In this document: piece by piece, positions 1 to 4,494 of the stretch
Position numbering within the stretch: position 1 is the stretch's first letter
Layout of the letters: every line of letters starts with the position of its first letter
Assembly: GCA_964384205.1 (NCBI GenBank)
Contig: CAYLKS010000119.1
Coordinates: forward strand, 1 to 5,121
Source of the DNA: CAYLKS01 sp964384205 [NCBI: uncultured bacterium]
GTDB taxonomy: Bacteria; JAGOEH01
Reading direction: 5' to 3'
DNA length: 5,121 nt
Translations under genes and position numbers: made by a program
Notes under the pieces: generated by a model
Told to the model about the DNA's origin: nothing
Seen by the model: the letters and a program-made list of their open reading frames with translations, nothing else
Databases searched by the model: none

Positions 1-97
1 CAAGTATATTACTAAAGAAGATATTGATTATACAGTTTATCATGTTAATGAAGTTATAGAAAACCTTAGAAATTTAAGTCCATTAACAAAAAGCTAA
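1..97 (+). CDS. nifS: Cysteine desulfurase NifS/IscS family, C-terminal end only
   Basis: This is the last 31 codons (reading from base 2, stop TAA at 95-97) of a gene that begins before the window. The visible tail contains an ITKEDIDYTV segment followed by a helix ending in ENLRNLSPL. That is the typical C-terminus of NifS-type, PLP-dependent cysteine desulfurases, where the LRxLSPL ending is well conserved. The enzyme takes sulfur from cysteine as a persulfide and passes it to the NifU/IscU scaffold in the cytoplasm. No catalytic residue (PLP lysine, persulfide cysteine) lies inside the window, so activity cannot be judged. The nifU-type gene starts 15 bp downstream with its own ribosome site, which fits the usual nifS-nifU operon and supports the call. 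Confidence 0.82.
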   Translation, partial: KYITKEDIDYTVYHVNEVIENLRNLSPLTKS

Positions 98-99
98 AG

Positions 100-106
100 A
101 AAGGAG
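100..106 (+). promoter_or_regulatory. Ribosome binding site of nifU
   Basis: AAAGGAG lies 6 bases before the ATG at 113. An in-frame ATG at 107 directly abuts the site and is too close to be used. The site fixes the NifU start at 113 and argues against the out-of-frame ATG at 171 as a natural start. Confidence 0.7.
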
Positions 107-112
107 ATGATA

Positions 113-653
113 ATGTCATTACCATATTCTGAGAAGTTAATCAAATATTTTATGCACCCAAAAAATGTAGGTGAAATTGAAGATGCTGATGCGGTTTCAA
201 CAGAAGAATCACCTGCAAGTGGAGATATGGTTAAAAGCGAAAGATAAAAAAATAGAAGAAGCTAAAAACCTTAACTGGAAAATTGCAGCAGAGGAATTAG
301 GAGGTTTACCTCCTGCAAAGGTACATTGTGCTGTTTTAGCTGTTGATGCCTTAAAAACAGCTATAGAAAACTATGAATTTAAAAAAGGACTAATAAAAGA
401 AAAGAAACCAACAACTATTGAAATTATAAAAAATAGGCTAAAACATGTGATAAACCCAATAACAGGTGTTGACGTCTCAAAGGTCAATTTTATAAAATCT
501 ATAGAGTTAGAAAATGGAGTAGTTAAAGTTTTCTTTAATCTGGACAGCAATCATCAATTTGCCAATAATATAAGAGAAGAAATCATAGAAAGATTGGAAC
601 CACTTTGGGATATTAAAGAGGTAAAAGTAATCTTTAATGATGAGGAAGGATAA
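113..653 (+). pseudogene. nifU: Broken nifU: IscU-type scaffold fused to an MIP18/DUF59 domain
   Basis: Reading from ATG 113 gives a clear NifU start (MSLPYSEKLIKYFMHPKNVG) but runs into TAA at 245-247. The homologous reading continues in the frame of 171-653, so the frame changes near 228-240. In intact NifU/IscU proteins three cysteines hold the nascent [2Fe-2S] cluster. Here the first (PACGD motif) reads SPASGD, with Ser AGT at 218-220. The stretch carrying the second (usually FKTFGCGAAIA) is absent: the sequence passes straight from KDKKIEEAK to NLNWKIAAEELGGLPP. Only the third (AKVHCAV, Cys codon 327-329) remains. From about base 414 an MIP18/DUF59 domain follows (GVDVSKVNFIKSIELENG, then NNIREEIIERLEPLWDIKEVKV), a family linked to Fe-S assembly. 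Its usual Cys-Pro is His-Gln here. A protein starting at ATG 171 would have about 20 meaningless residues first. The C-terminal part could still be made by coupled translation, but I see no good start for it. Confidence 0.8.
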
Positions 654-722
654 AACTTCATCCGATTATAACTCTATGTTAATTTCGACAAGAACCATAT
701 ATGGATTAAAAGCTTTAAACTA

Positions 723-751
723 TTGATACACTAATTTAAATTAAATATTTA
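723..751 (+). promoter_or_regulatory. Possible promoter of the rubredoxin gene
   Basis: TTGATA (723-728) is followed after 17 bases by TATTTA (746-751). The -35 is a fair match and the -10 a weak one, in very AT-rich DNA where chance matches are common. The predicted start of transcription, near 758, would fall inside the 744-765 inverted repeat. Confidence 0.3.
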
Positions 752-765
752 TATTAATAAATATT
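744..765 (+). repeat. AT-only inverted repeat upstream of rubredoxin (9-4-9)
   Basis: The arms AATATTTAT (744-752) and ATAAATATT (757-765) are exact reverse complements around a 4-base centre, 44 bp before the rubredoxin ATG. It could be a repressor operator overlapping the transcription start. As it contains only A and T, chance is a real alternative. It does not match the TGTAA-N3-TTACA pattern seen at two other sites in this window. Confidence 0.4.
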
Positions 766-808
766 GATAAAATCATTTTCAAACTATTTATAGGGAAAGG
801 AGAGAAAA

Positions 809-973
809 ATGAAAAAGTATAAATGTACTGTCTGTGGTTACATCTATGAGCCTGAGCTAGGTGATCCTGATAACGGTATTAAACCAGGCACAGCTTTTGA
901 GGATTTACCTGATGATTGGGTTTGCCCTGAATGTGGTGCCGGTAAGGACGTTTTTGAAGTAAAAGATCAATAA
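809..973 (+). CDS. Rubredoxin
   Basis: This is a complete 54-residue rubredoxin, a small cytoplasmic one-electron carrier with a single Fe bound by four cysteines. The ligands are visible as CTVCGY (Cys6, Cys9) and CPECGAGKD (Cys39, Cys42), with the conserved [14 protein letters not shown] and [15 protein letters not shown] segments between. Length and spacing are those of classic clostridial and Desulfovibrio rubredoxins. The start is fixed by a GGAAAGGAG ribosome site just upstream. It is not fused to another domain. The next gene, 24 bp downstream, is a rubrerythrin-type protein without its own rubredoxin domain, so the two may work together. The NADH reductase at 3296 and flavodiiron protein at 4495 are its likely electron donor and acceptor. 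The gene shows no damage, unlike those on either side. Confidence 0.96.
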   Translation: MKKYKCTVCGYIYEPELGDPDNGIKPGTAFEDLPDDWVCPECGAGKDVFEVKDQ

Positions 974-997
974 TTTAAAAATTAGAACGGACATGTT

Positions 998-1445
998 ATG
1001 AACAAAGAATTTGAGGAGATAATTGATTTTGCCATTGATCATGAACATAAGGCTGTAAAATTCTATCAGGATCTGCAAAAAGAAACCAAACTTTCCGAGA
1101 AAAAAACCTATTGTAGGATATTGAAAACATGGAAAAAGGACATATCGAAATTCTCAATAGCTTAAAAAATGATAAGATCGAAAATATTGTGATCAAGGAA
1201 GTCCAAGACTTGCACATTAGTGACTATTTAATACCTGCTGAACCTTCAGCAGATATGAGCTATCAGGATATTATTGTTATAGCGATAAAAAAAGGAAAAA
1301 AAGCTTATAAACTTTATAATGATTTAGCTCTAAAACAGATACAGAGGATGCAGAAAAGCTGTTCCTGAAATTAGCATCAGAAGAAGCAAAACATAAGAAT
1401 ATTTTTGAGCAGATATACGATGATGAGGTTCTTTCTAATAACTAA
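998..1445 (+). pseudogene. Rubrerythrin-type ferritin-like protein, two frameshifts
   Basis: Three consecutive reading frames join into one protein of about 149 residues: codons from ATG 998, then the frame of 1117-1334, then the frame from about 1335 to TAA 1443-1445. Each change equals one missing base: between 1113 and 1117 (tgtaggat), and in the AAAA run at 1332-1335. The restored protein is a duplicated helix-pair domain: DHEHKAVKFY (Glu16) and ENMEKGH (Glu46, His49), then KKGKKAYKLY and SEEAKHKNIF (Glu130, His133). Rubrerythrins bind a di-iron centre with such Glu/ExxH residues and reduce peroxide with electrons from rubredoxin. The third-helix Glu expected before KKAYKLY is Gly100 (GGA), so one ligand seems lost. 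There is no C-terminal rubredoxin domain; rubredoxin is encoded just upstream. The ribosome site is weak, suggesting translation coupled to rubredoxin. Unrepaired, translation from 998 gives 55 residues and stops at about 1165. Confidence 0.8.
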
Positions 1446-1568
1446 TAATACTTAATTTGTATATTTTATTTGTTCATTTTTTAAGTAACAATTAAAAGGA
1501 TAAATTAAAAATAATTAACAAATCTAAAAATGTAGTTTATATTATTTATCAATTATTACAGGTATGTA

Positions 1569-1629
1569 ACAATTTTTAATCTGTGTTTATTTATTTTTAT
1601 TTTATCTCTGTAAGTATTACAATTTTTAA
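1569..1629 (+). repeat. Direct repeat ACAATTTTTAA, two copies 50 bp apart
   Basis: ACAATTTTTAA occurs at 1569-1579 and again at 1619-1629, exactly 50 bp apart. Each copy is preceded by a similar GTAT element and adjoins a TTACA/TGTAA-containing inverted repeat. The spacing is close to five turns of the helix. AT-richness makes chance repeats likely, so this is only suggestive of a double binding site. Confidence 0.4.
1608..1622 (+). promoter_or_regulatory. PerR/Fur-box-like imperfect palindrome upstream of nfu
   Basis: CTGTAAGTATTACAA matches the perfect palindrome at 3230-3244 at 12 of 15 positions and has the same TGTAA-N3-TTACA core. It lies 141 bp before the Nfu ATG. If it is an operator, it would bring nfu, ferritin and the perR-type gene itself under the same regulator. 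No convincing promoter sits directly on it, which weakens the case. Confidence 0.35.
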
Positions 1630-1650
1630 ATAAAAACATATATTTGTGTT

Positions 1651-1670
1651 TTCTTTTATTTATAAAAGAA
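1651..1670 (+). repeat. 20-bp perfect inverted repeat (9-2-9)
   Basis: The arms TTCTTTTAT (1651-1659) and ATAAAAGAA (1662-1670) are exact reverse complements with a 2-base centre, followed by TTATTTTATT. It could be an operator or a weak terminator of the upstream rubredoxin-rubrerythrin unit. The stem is almost all A-T and the 2-base loop too tight for the full stem, so an operator is at least as likely. Confidence 0.4.
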
Positions 1671-1702
1671 TTATTTTATTGCTAAACAAGTGATATTAAA
1701 AA

Positions 1703-1731
1703 TTGATATAAAGCTATATATTAATTATTAA
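1703..1731 (+). promoter_or_regulatory. Possible promoter of the Nfu gene
   Basis: TTGATA (1703-1708) and TATTAA (1726-1731) are 17 bases apart. The -10 overlaps the small palindrome TTAATTATTAA (1721-1731). Transcription would start near 1738, just before the ribosome site at about 1751. The match is modest and the background is AT-rich. Confidence 0.3.
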
Positions 1732-1749
1732 CTTATTAAAAAAATAAGT
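1731..1749 (+). repeat. Inverted repeat just upstream of the Nfu ribosome site
   Basis: The arms ACTTATT (1731-1737) and AATAAGT (1743-1749) pair exactly around AAAAA. The hairpin ends one base before the AAGGAG of the Nfu gene. If transcribed from further upstream it could affect translation start; the stem is weak. Confidence 0.35.
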
Positions 1750-1763
1750 AAAGGAGAGAAAAA

Positions 1764-1994
1764 ATGAAGAACAAAGAAAAAGTTATAGAAATAATAGATA
1801 AAATTAGACCAGCATTACAGGCAGATGGTGGAGATGTTGAGCTCGTTGAAATTGAAGATGACGGTACAGTAAAGGTAAGATTACTCGGGACATGTGGTGG
1901 ATGCCCAATGAGTCAGATAACACTAAAAATGGGTATAGAGAGGATACTTAAAGAAGAGGTACCAGAGGTTAAAGAAGTAGTACCTGTTCTATAA
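1764..1994 (+). CDS. Small NifU C-terminal-like (Nfu) Fe-S protein
   Basis: This complete 76-residue protein consists of the NifU C-terminal (Nfu) domain alone. The family carries or hands over [4Fe-4S] clusters to target proteins, usually as a dimer using a CxxC pair. Visible marks are [20 protein letters not shown] (residues 14-33), the strand TVKVRLLGT, and [12 protein letters not shown] with Cys44 and Cys47, followed by the amphipathic helix to VPEVKEVV. Length is typical of stand-alone Nfu proteins in anaerobes. The start is supported by AAGGAG at about 1751-1756. The gene is intact, in contrast with the broken nifU at 113-653, so it may be the only cluster-carrier gene in the window that still works. 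Its long upstream region holds several palindromes, one resembling the PerR box at 3230. The next intact gene downstream is ferritin. Confidence 0.93.
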   Translation: MKNKEKVIEIIDKIRPALQADGGDVELVEIEDDGTVKVRLLGTCGGCPMSQITLKMGIERILKEEVPEVKEVVPVL

Positions 1995-2013
1995 GTTAAG
2001 AAAACACTTAATG

Positions 2014-2019
2014 TATAAT
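2014..2019 (+). promoter_or_regulatory. Possible -10 element between nfu and ferritin
   Basis: TATAAT is a perfect -10 hexamer preceded by TG, but no good -35 is seen 16-18 bases upstream. Just before it lies a small hairpin, TTAAG-6-CTTAA (1996-2011). It may drive the ferritin-perR pair; it is too close to serve a start at 2032 with a ribosome site at 2021. Confidence 0.25.
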
Positions 2020-2031
2020 TGAGGTAAATTT

Positions 2032-2219
2032 ATCGAATTATTAAGGATTGGTGATATTTTTCAAATAGCAATGCAAATGTAAAAAATGGAGAGGGTTTTT
2101 ATCGTAGGCTATCAGAAAAATTTAAAGAAAACAACAAAGAAATTAGTGAACTTTATAGTAATTTAGCCGACGAAGAGGTAAATCATTATAATACTTTTTT
2201 AAAAGAAAAGTATAAATAA
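2032..2219 (+). pseudogene. Relic of a short half-rubrerythrin (two-helix ferritin-like)
   Basis: Frame 2032-2079 encodes IELLRIGDIFQIAMQM, then meets TAA at 2080. The homologous reading continues one frame over, from about 2079 to TAA 2217-2219, as KNGEGFYRRLSEKF and then NLADEEVNHYNTFLKEKYK. Together they make about 62 residues with one missing base near 2080. The pattern (AMxM, FYRRL, then LADEEVNHY with ExxH) is one helix pair of the rubrerythrin fold, closest to the second half of the 998-1445 protein. GAGG at 2021-2024 is well placed, but the codon at the expected start (2032-2034) is ATC, not ATG. No other good start exists in either frame. I read it as a decayed or truncated gene. A sequencing error could explain the frameshift but not the absent ATG. 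It ends 14 bp before ferritin, so the ferritin may once have been its operon partner. Confidence 0.65.
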
Positions 2220-2222
2220 CTC

Positions 2223-2228
2223 AGGAGG
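2223..2228 (+). promoter_or_regulatory. Ribosome binding site of ferritin
   Basis: AGGAGG lies 5 bases before the ATG at 2234 and fixes the ferritin start. It is the strongest ribosome site in the window, which fits a protein needed in 24-subunit shells. Confidence 0.65.
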
Positions 2229-2233
2229 ATAAA

Positions 2234-2722
2234 ATGTTATCAAAACGAATGGAAGAAGCATTGAACAAACAGATTAATGCAGAGTTATATTCTGCCTATC
2301 TCTATTTATCCATGGCAGCCTGTTTTGACTCAATTAGTTTGGATGGTTTTTCACATTGGATGAAGTTACAGGCAAAAGAAGAAACTGAACATGCCTATAA
2401 GATATATGGATATGTATATGAAAGAGGCGGATCTGTCATATTAGAAGCGATAAACAAGCCACCAACTAAATGGGATTCACCATTAGCCGTATTTGAAGAT
2501 GCATATAAACATGAGCAAAAAGTATCAGAAATGATCAATAATTTAGTTGCAATGGCAAGAGAAGAAAAAGATTATGCAACAGAAAACTTTTTGCAGTGGT
2601 TTGTAGAAGAACAGGTTGAAGAAGAAGCTAATGCAGATGAGGTTGTTCAAAAACTAAAAATGGTTAAAGATTCAAGAAACGGTTTATTTATGATGGATGG
2701 AAAACTAGGACAAAGAAAATAG
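2234..2722 (+). CDS. ftnA: Bacterial non-haem ferritin
   Basis: This complete 162-residue ferritin belongs to a family that forms 24-subunit shells, oxidises Fe(II) at a di-iron ferroxidase site and stores it as Fe(III) mineral in the cytoplasm. The residues match E. coli FtnA numbering closely: Glu17, Tyr24, Glu50 and His53 (KEETEHA), Glu94, Glu126, Gln127 and Glu130 (WFVEEQVEEE). The N-terminal NAELYSAYLYLSMAACF helix is typical. No haem-ligand methionine pattern of bacterioferritin is evident. The gene is intact with an excellent ribosome site. It follows the half-rubrerythrin relic by 14 bp and precedes the PerR-type regulator by 31 bp, so ferritin and regulator are probably cotranscribed. 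In peroxide stress ferritin removes Fe(II) that would feed Fenton chemistry, matching the role of its neighbours. Confidence 0.97.
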   Translation: MLSKRMEEALNKQINAELYSAYLYLSMAACFDSISLDGFSHWMKLQAKEETEHAYKIYGYVYERGGSVILEAINKPPTKWDSPLAVFEDAYKHEQKVSEMINNLVAMAREEKDYATENFLQWFVEEQVEEEANADEVVQKLKMVKDSRNGLFMMDGKLGQRK

Positions 2723-2753
2723 ATAAGGCTAAAATAAATCGGGGTAAATTATA

Positions 2754-3185
2754 ATGACAAATACCGATAAAAAATCAGTAGATATGAAGTCATTGCAAGA
2801 ACATTTAATAAAAAACGGAATAAATCCATCTTTTCAAAGATTAAAAATTTTAGAATACCTGATGAATAATGATACACATCCAACTGTTGATAATATATAC
2901 AACGCCTTAATTGATATCATTCCAACGATCTCGAAGACTACAATCTATAACACATTAAAATTATTTGTGGAAAAAAAATTAGCCCAAACAATAACAATTG
3001 ATGAAAATGAAGTAAGATATGATGGAAATGTCGAACCACACGCACATTTTAAATGTATAAAATGTGGAAGAATATATGATATAAAAATTGATAGCTCCAA
3101 TTTTGATTACAACCAAATAGATGGTCATAAAGTGTTAGAATGTCATATCTACCTAAAAGGGGTCTGCAAAAACTGTCTTAAATAA
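2754..3185 (+). CDS. perR: Fur-family repressor, PerR-type peroxide sensor
   Basis: This complete 143-residue Fur-family protein has a winged helix at about 12-85 (FQRLKILEYLMNNDTHPT, then ISKTTIYNTLKLFVEK as recognition helix) and a metal-binding dimerisation domain at 86-143. Two CxxC pairs, Cys101/Cys104 and Cys138/Cys141, form the structural zinc site. The five regulatory metal ligands of B. subtilis PerR (His37, Asp85, His91, His93, Asp104) all have counterparts at a constant offset of five: His42, Asp90, His96, His98, Asp109. Asp90 favours PerR over Fur, which usually has Glu there. PerR senses H2O2 by iron-catalysed oxidation of its own histidines and then leaves the DNA. The ribosome site is modest (GGGG at 2741). 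The gene follows ferritin by 31 bp and sits directly before a palindromic operator at 3230. A Fur or Zur role is less likely on the ligand pattern but not excluded. Confidence 0.88.
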   Translation: MTNTDKKSVDMKSLQEHLIKNGINPSFQRLKILEYLMNNDTHPTVDNIYNALIDIIPTISKTTIYNTLKLFVEKKLAQTITIDENEVRYDGNVEPHAHFKCIKCGRIYDIKIDSSNFDYNQIDGHKVLECHIYLKGVCKNCLK

Positions 3186-3196
3186 TAATTTTTTCA

Positions 3197-3225
3197 TTGA
3201 CCACACAAGGGTGTGGTGTTATTAT
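3197..3225 (+). promoter_or_regulatory. Promoter of the reductase-flavodiiron operon
   Basis: TTGACC (3197-3202) and TATTAT (3220-3225) each match the housekeeping consensus at 5 of 6 positions and are 17 bases apart. Transcription would start near 3232, inside the 3230-3244 palindrome, so a repressor bound there would block it. The leader would be about 64 bases. Confidence 0.6.
3200..3217 (+). terminator. Inverted repeat after perR: weak terminator or second operator
   Basis: ACCACAC (3200-3206) and GTGTGGT (3211-3217) pair exactly around AAGG. This is the most GC-rich stem in the window's gaps and begins 14 bases after the perR stop. It is followed by GTTATTATAT rather than a clean T-run, so termination would be partial. 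It also fills the spacer between the -35 and -10 hexamers, so it could instead be a binding site for another regulator. Confidence 0.4.
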
Positions 3226-3229
3226 ATAG

Positions 3230-3244
3230 TTGTAATGATTACAA
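3230..3244 (+). promoter_or_regulatory. PerR-box-like operator (perfect 7-1-7 palindrome)
   Basis: TTGTAATGATTACAA is a perfect palindrome of two 7-base arms around one base, the architecture of the PerR box (TTATAATnATTATAA), from which it differs only at one symmetric pair of positions. It begins five bases after the -10 and covers the predicted transcription start. The PerR-type gene ends 44 bp upstream. Fur boxes share this 7-1-7 form, so Fur-type recognition is the main alternative. Confidence 0.7.
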
Positions 3245-3295
3245 AGTTAATATTATTTTATTGGTATTGTTAACTAAAGTAAGGATTTTAAAATC

Positions 3296-4462
3296 ATGAA
3301 TTATCTTATTATAGGAAATGGAGTAGCAGGAGTAGAAGCTGCTATTAATATTAGAAAATATGATTCTCTTTCTAAAATTAAAATTATAACATCTAGCAAT
3401 CATTTACATTACTATAGACCTCGATTGATAAGCTATCTAACCGGCAATTTAAAAATCGAACAATTGATAATTTATAGAGAAGATTTTTACCAAAATAAGG
3501 GTATTGAGAATCTTCTTGGAAAAGAAATTAAAGAAATCGATACAACAAACCAAAACATAAAATCTACAGATGGGAAAAAATATGTCTATGATAAACTTCT
3601 AATAGCAACAGGAGCATCAAGTTTTAAACCACCTATACCTGGATCTGATATTCCTGGAGTTTTTACACTGAGAAGCATTAAAGATGCAAAAGAAATTCTA
3701 ACTTACTCTTCTGATAAAAAGGAAATCACAATACTTGGAGGTGGCATTTTAGGTATAGAAATAGCTGATAAACTAAAAAGGCCAAATAACAATATAACTA
3801 TAATTGAGATGTTTGACAGACTGCTTCCAAGACAATTAGATAAAGATGGTGCTCTTATATTAGAAAATATTTTAAAAAAGCGAGGCCTAAACTTTATTCT
3901 TAATAATAGTGTTTCAGCTATTAAAGGTAGCAAAAGAGTTGAGAAAATAACATTAAGAGATGAAAATGAAATAAACTCCGAATGTATCATTATATCTGCA
4001 GGCATAAGACCCAATATTCATATAGCCAAACAATCTGGGATTGAAACCAATAAAGGAATATTGATAGACAACAATTTTCAGACTTCTATTAAAAATATAT
4101 TTTCTGCTGGTGATTGCTCAGAACACAACGAGCGTATTTATGGTTTATGGTCAGTATCAAAAGAGCAGGGAAAACTTGCAGGACTTAGTATGTTAGGAAA
4201 TACAGTGGATTATAAGGGATCTTTACCCTCTACCACTTTGAAGGTTACAGATATTGATCTATTTTCATCAGGTGATTTTGATTTTAAAAATCCGGACAAA
4301 GTATATACTAAAAAAGATGACAATAGTTATTTAAAAATAGTTATCAAAAATGGAAAAATAGTTGGGGCTATTGCTCTTGGTAATAAACAGGCTGTTGTTG
4401 ACTTTAAATCTGTAATTTCAGACACAAAACCCCTTAACATTGTAAATGATTATTTTAAATAA
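3296..4462 (+). CDS. nror: NADH:rubredoxin oxidoreductase-like FAD enzyme
   Basis: This complete 388-residue enzyme of the two-dinucleotide-domain flavoprotein family is of the rubredoxin/nitrite reductase type. The FAD-binding motif is at the N-terminus (GNGVAGVEAA, Gly7, Gly9, Gly12), followed by HYYRPRL at 38-44, conserved in rubredoxin reductases. LLIATGASSFKP at 101-112 is the first FAD-domain ATG motif. The NAD(P)H motif GGGILGIEIA is at 148-157, with Glu171 ending the next strand, which favours NADH over NADPH. The second FAD contact, FSAGDCSE, is at 269-276, and a C-terminal domain runs from about 305. There is no CxxC disulfide of the thioredoxin reductase type. In anaerobes this enzyme reduces rubredoxin, which feeds flavodiiron proteins and rubrerythrins. 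It has its own promoter and PerR-like operator, an AAGGAT ribosome site at 3281, and is followed after 32 bp by the flavodiiron gene, so the two form an operon. Other oxidoreductase roles of this broad family are possible, but the context fits well. Confidence 0.88.
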   Translation: MNYLIIGNGVAGVEAAINIRKYDSLSKIKIITSSNHLHYYRPRLISYLTGNLKIEQLIIYREDFYQNKGIENLLGKEIKEIDTTNQNIKSTDGKKYVYDKLLIATGASSFKPPIPGSDIPGVFTLRSIKDAKEILTYSSDKKEITILGGGILGIEIADKLKRPNNNITIIEMFDRLLPRQLDKDGALILENILKKRGLNFILNNSVSAIKGSKRVEKITLRDENEINSECIIISAGIRPNIHIAKQSGIETNKGILIDNNFQTSIKNIFSAGDCSEHNERIYGLWSVSKEQGKLAGLSMLGNTVDYKGSLPSTTLKVTDIDLFSSGDFDFKNPDKVYTKKDDNSYLKIVIKNGKIVGAIALGNKQAVVDFKSVISDTKPLNIVNDYFK

Positions 4463-4494
4463 AATAATAATATTAATCCAAAGGAGATTGTAAA

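Larger units (their letters stand above)
1446..1763 (+). other. 318-bp AT-rich intergenic region without a gene
   Basis: I see no open reading frame of note on either strand; ATGs are followed by stops within a few codons on the + strand and after about 20 codons on the - strand. No tRNA-like or GC-rich RNA structure is visible. It holds several short inverted repeats (1556-1569, 1608-1622, 1651-1670, 1731-1749), an 11-base direct repeat with a 50-bp offset, and a weak promoter for the small Nfu gene. Its length compared with other gaps here suggests a control region or the remains of a lost gene. Confidence 0.55.

Noticed and set aside
171-225. ATG at 171 as the true start of a short MIP18 protein
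   Set aside because: The first 18 or so codons overlap true NifU codons in another frame, encode nothing family-like, and there is no ribosome site before 171.
764-782. FNR/CRP-like site TTGAT...TCAA before rubredoxin
   Set aside because: The two halves are wrongly spaced and imperfect; it does not fit TTGAT-N4-ATCAA.
996-1217. 73-codon open frame on the minus strand
   Set aside because: It lies opposite the rubrerythrin-type gene, has no recognisable domain or ribosome site, and reads as a shadow of the + strand coding sequence.
1129-1368. A separate 79-residue protein starting at ATG 1129
   Set aside because: It is the middle part of the frameshifted rubrerythrin-type gene; homology extends on both sides in other frames and no ribosome site precedes it.
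1449-1487. Terminator after the rubrerythrin-type gene (TACTTAA ... TTAAGTA)
   Set aside because: The arms are only 7 A-T-rich base pairs with a 25-base loop and no T-run directly after the stem; too weak to call.
3703-4014. 103-codon open frame on the minus strand
   Set aside because: It lies wholly opposite the intact reductase gene; its apparent hydrophobic stretches are the antisense of AT-rich codons.
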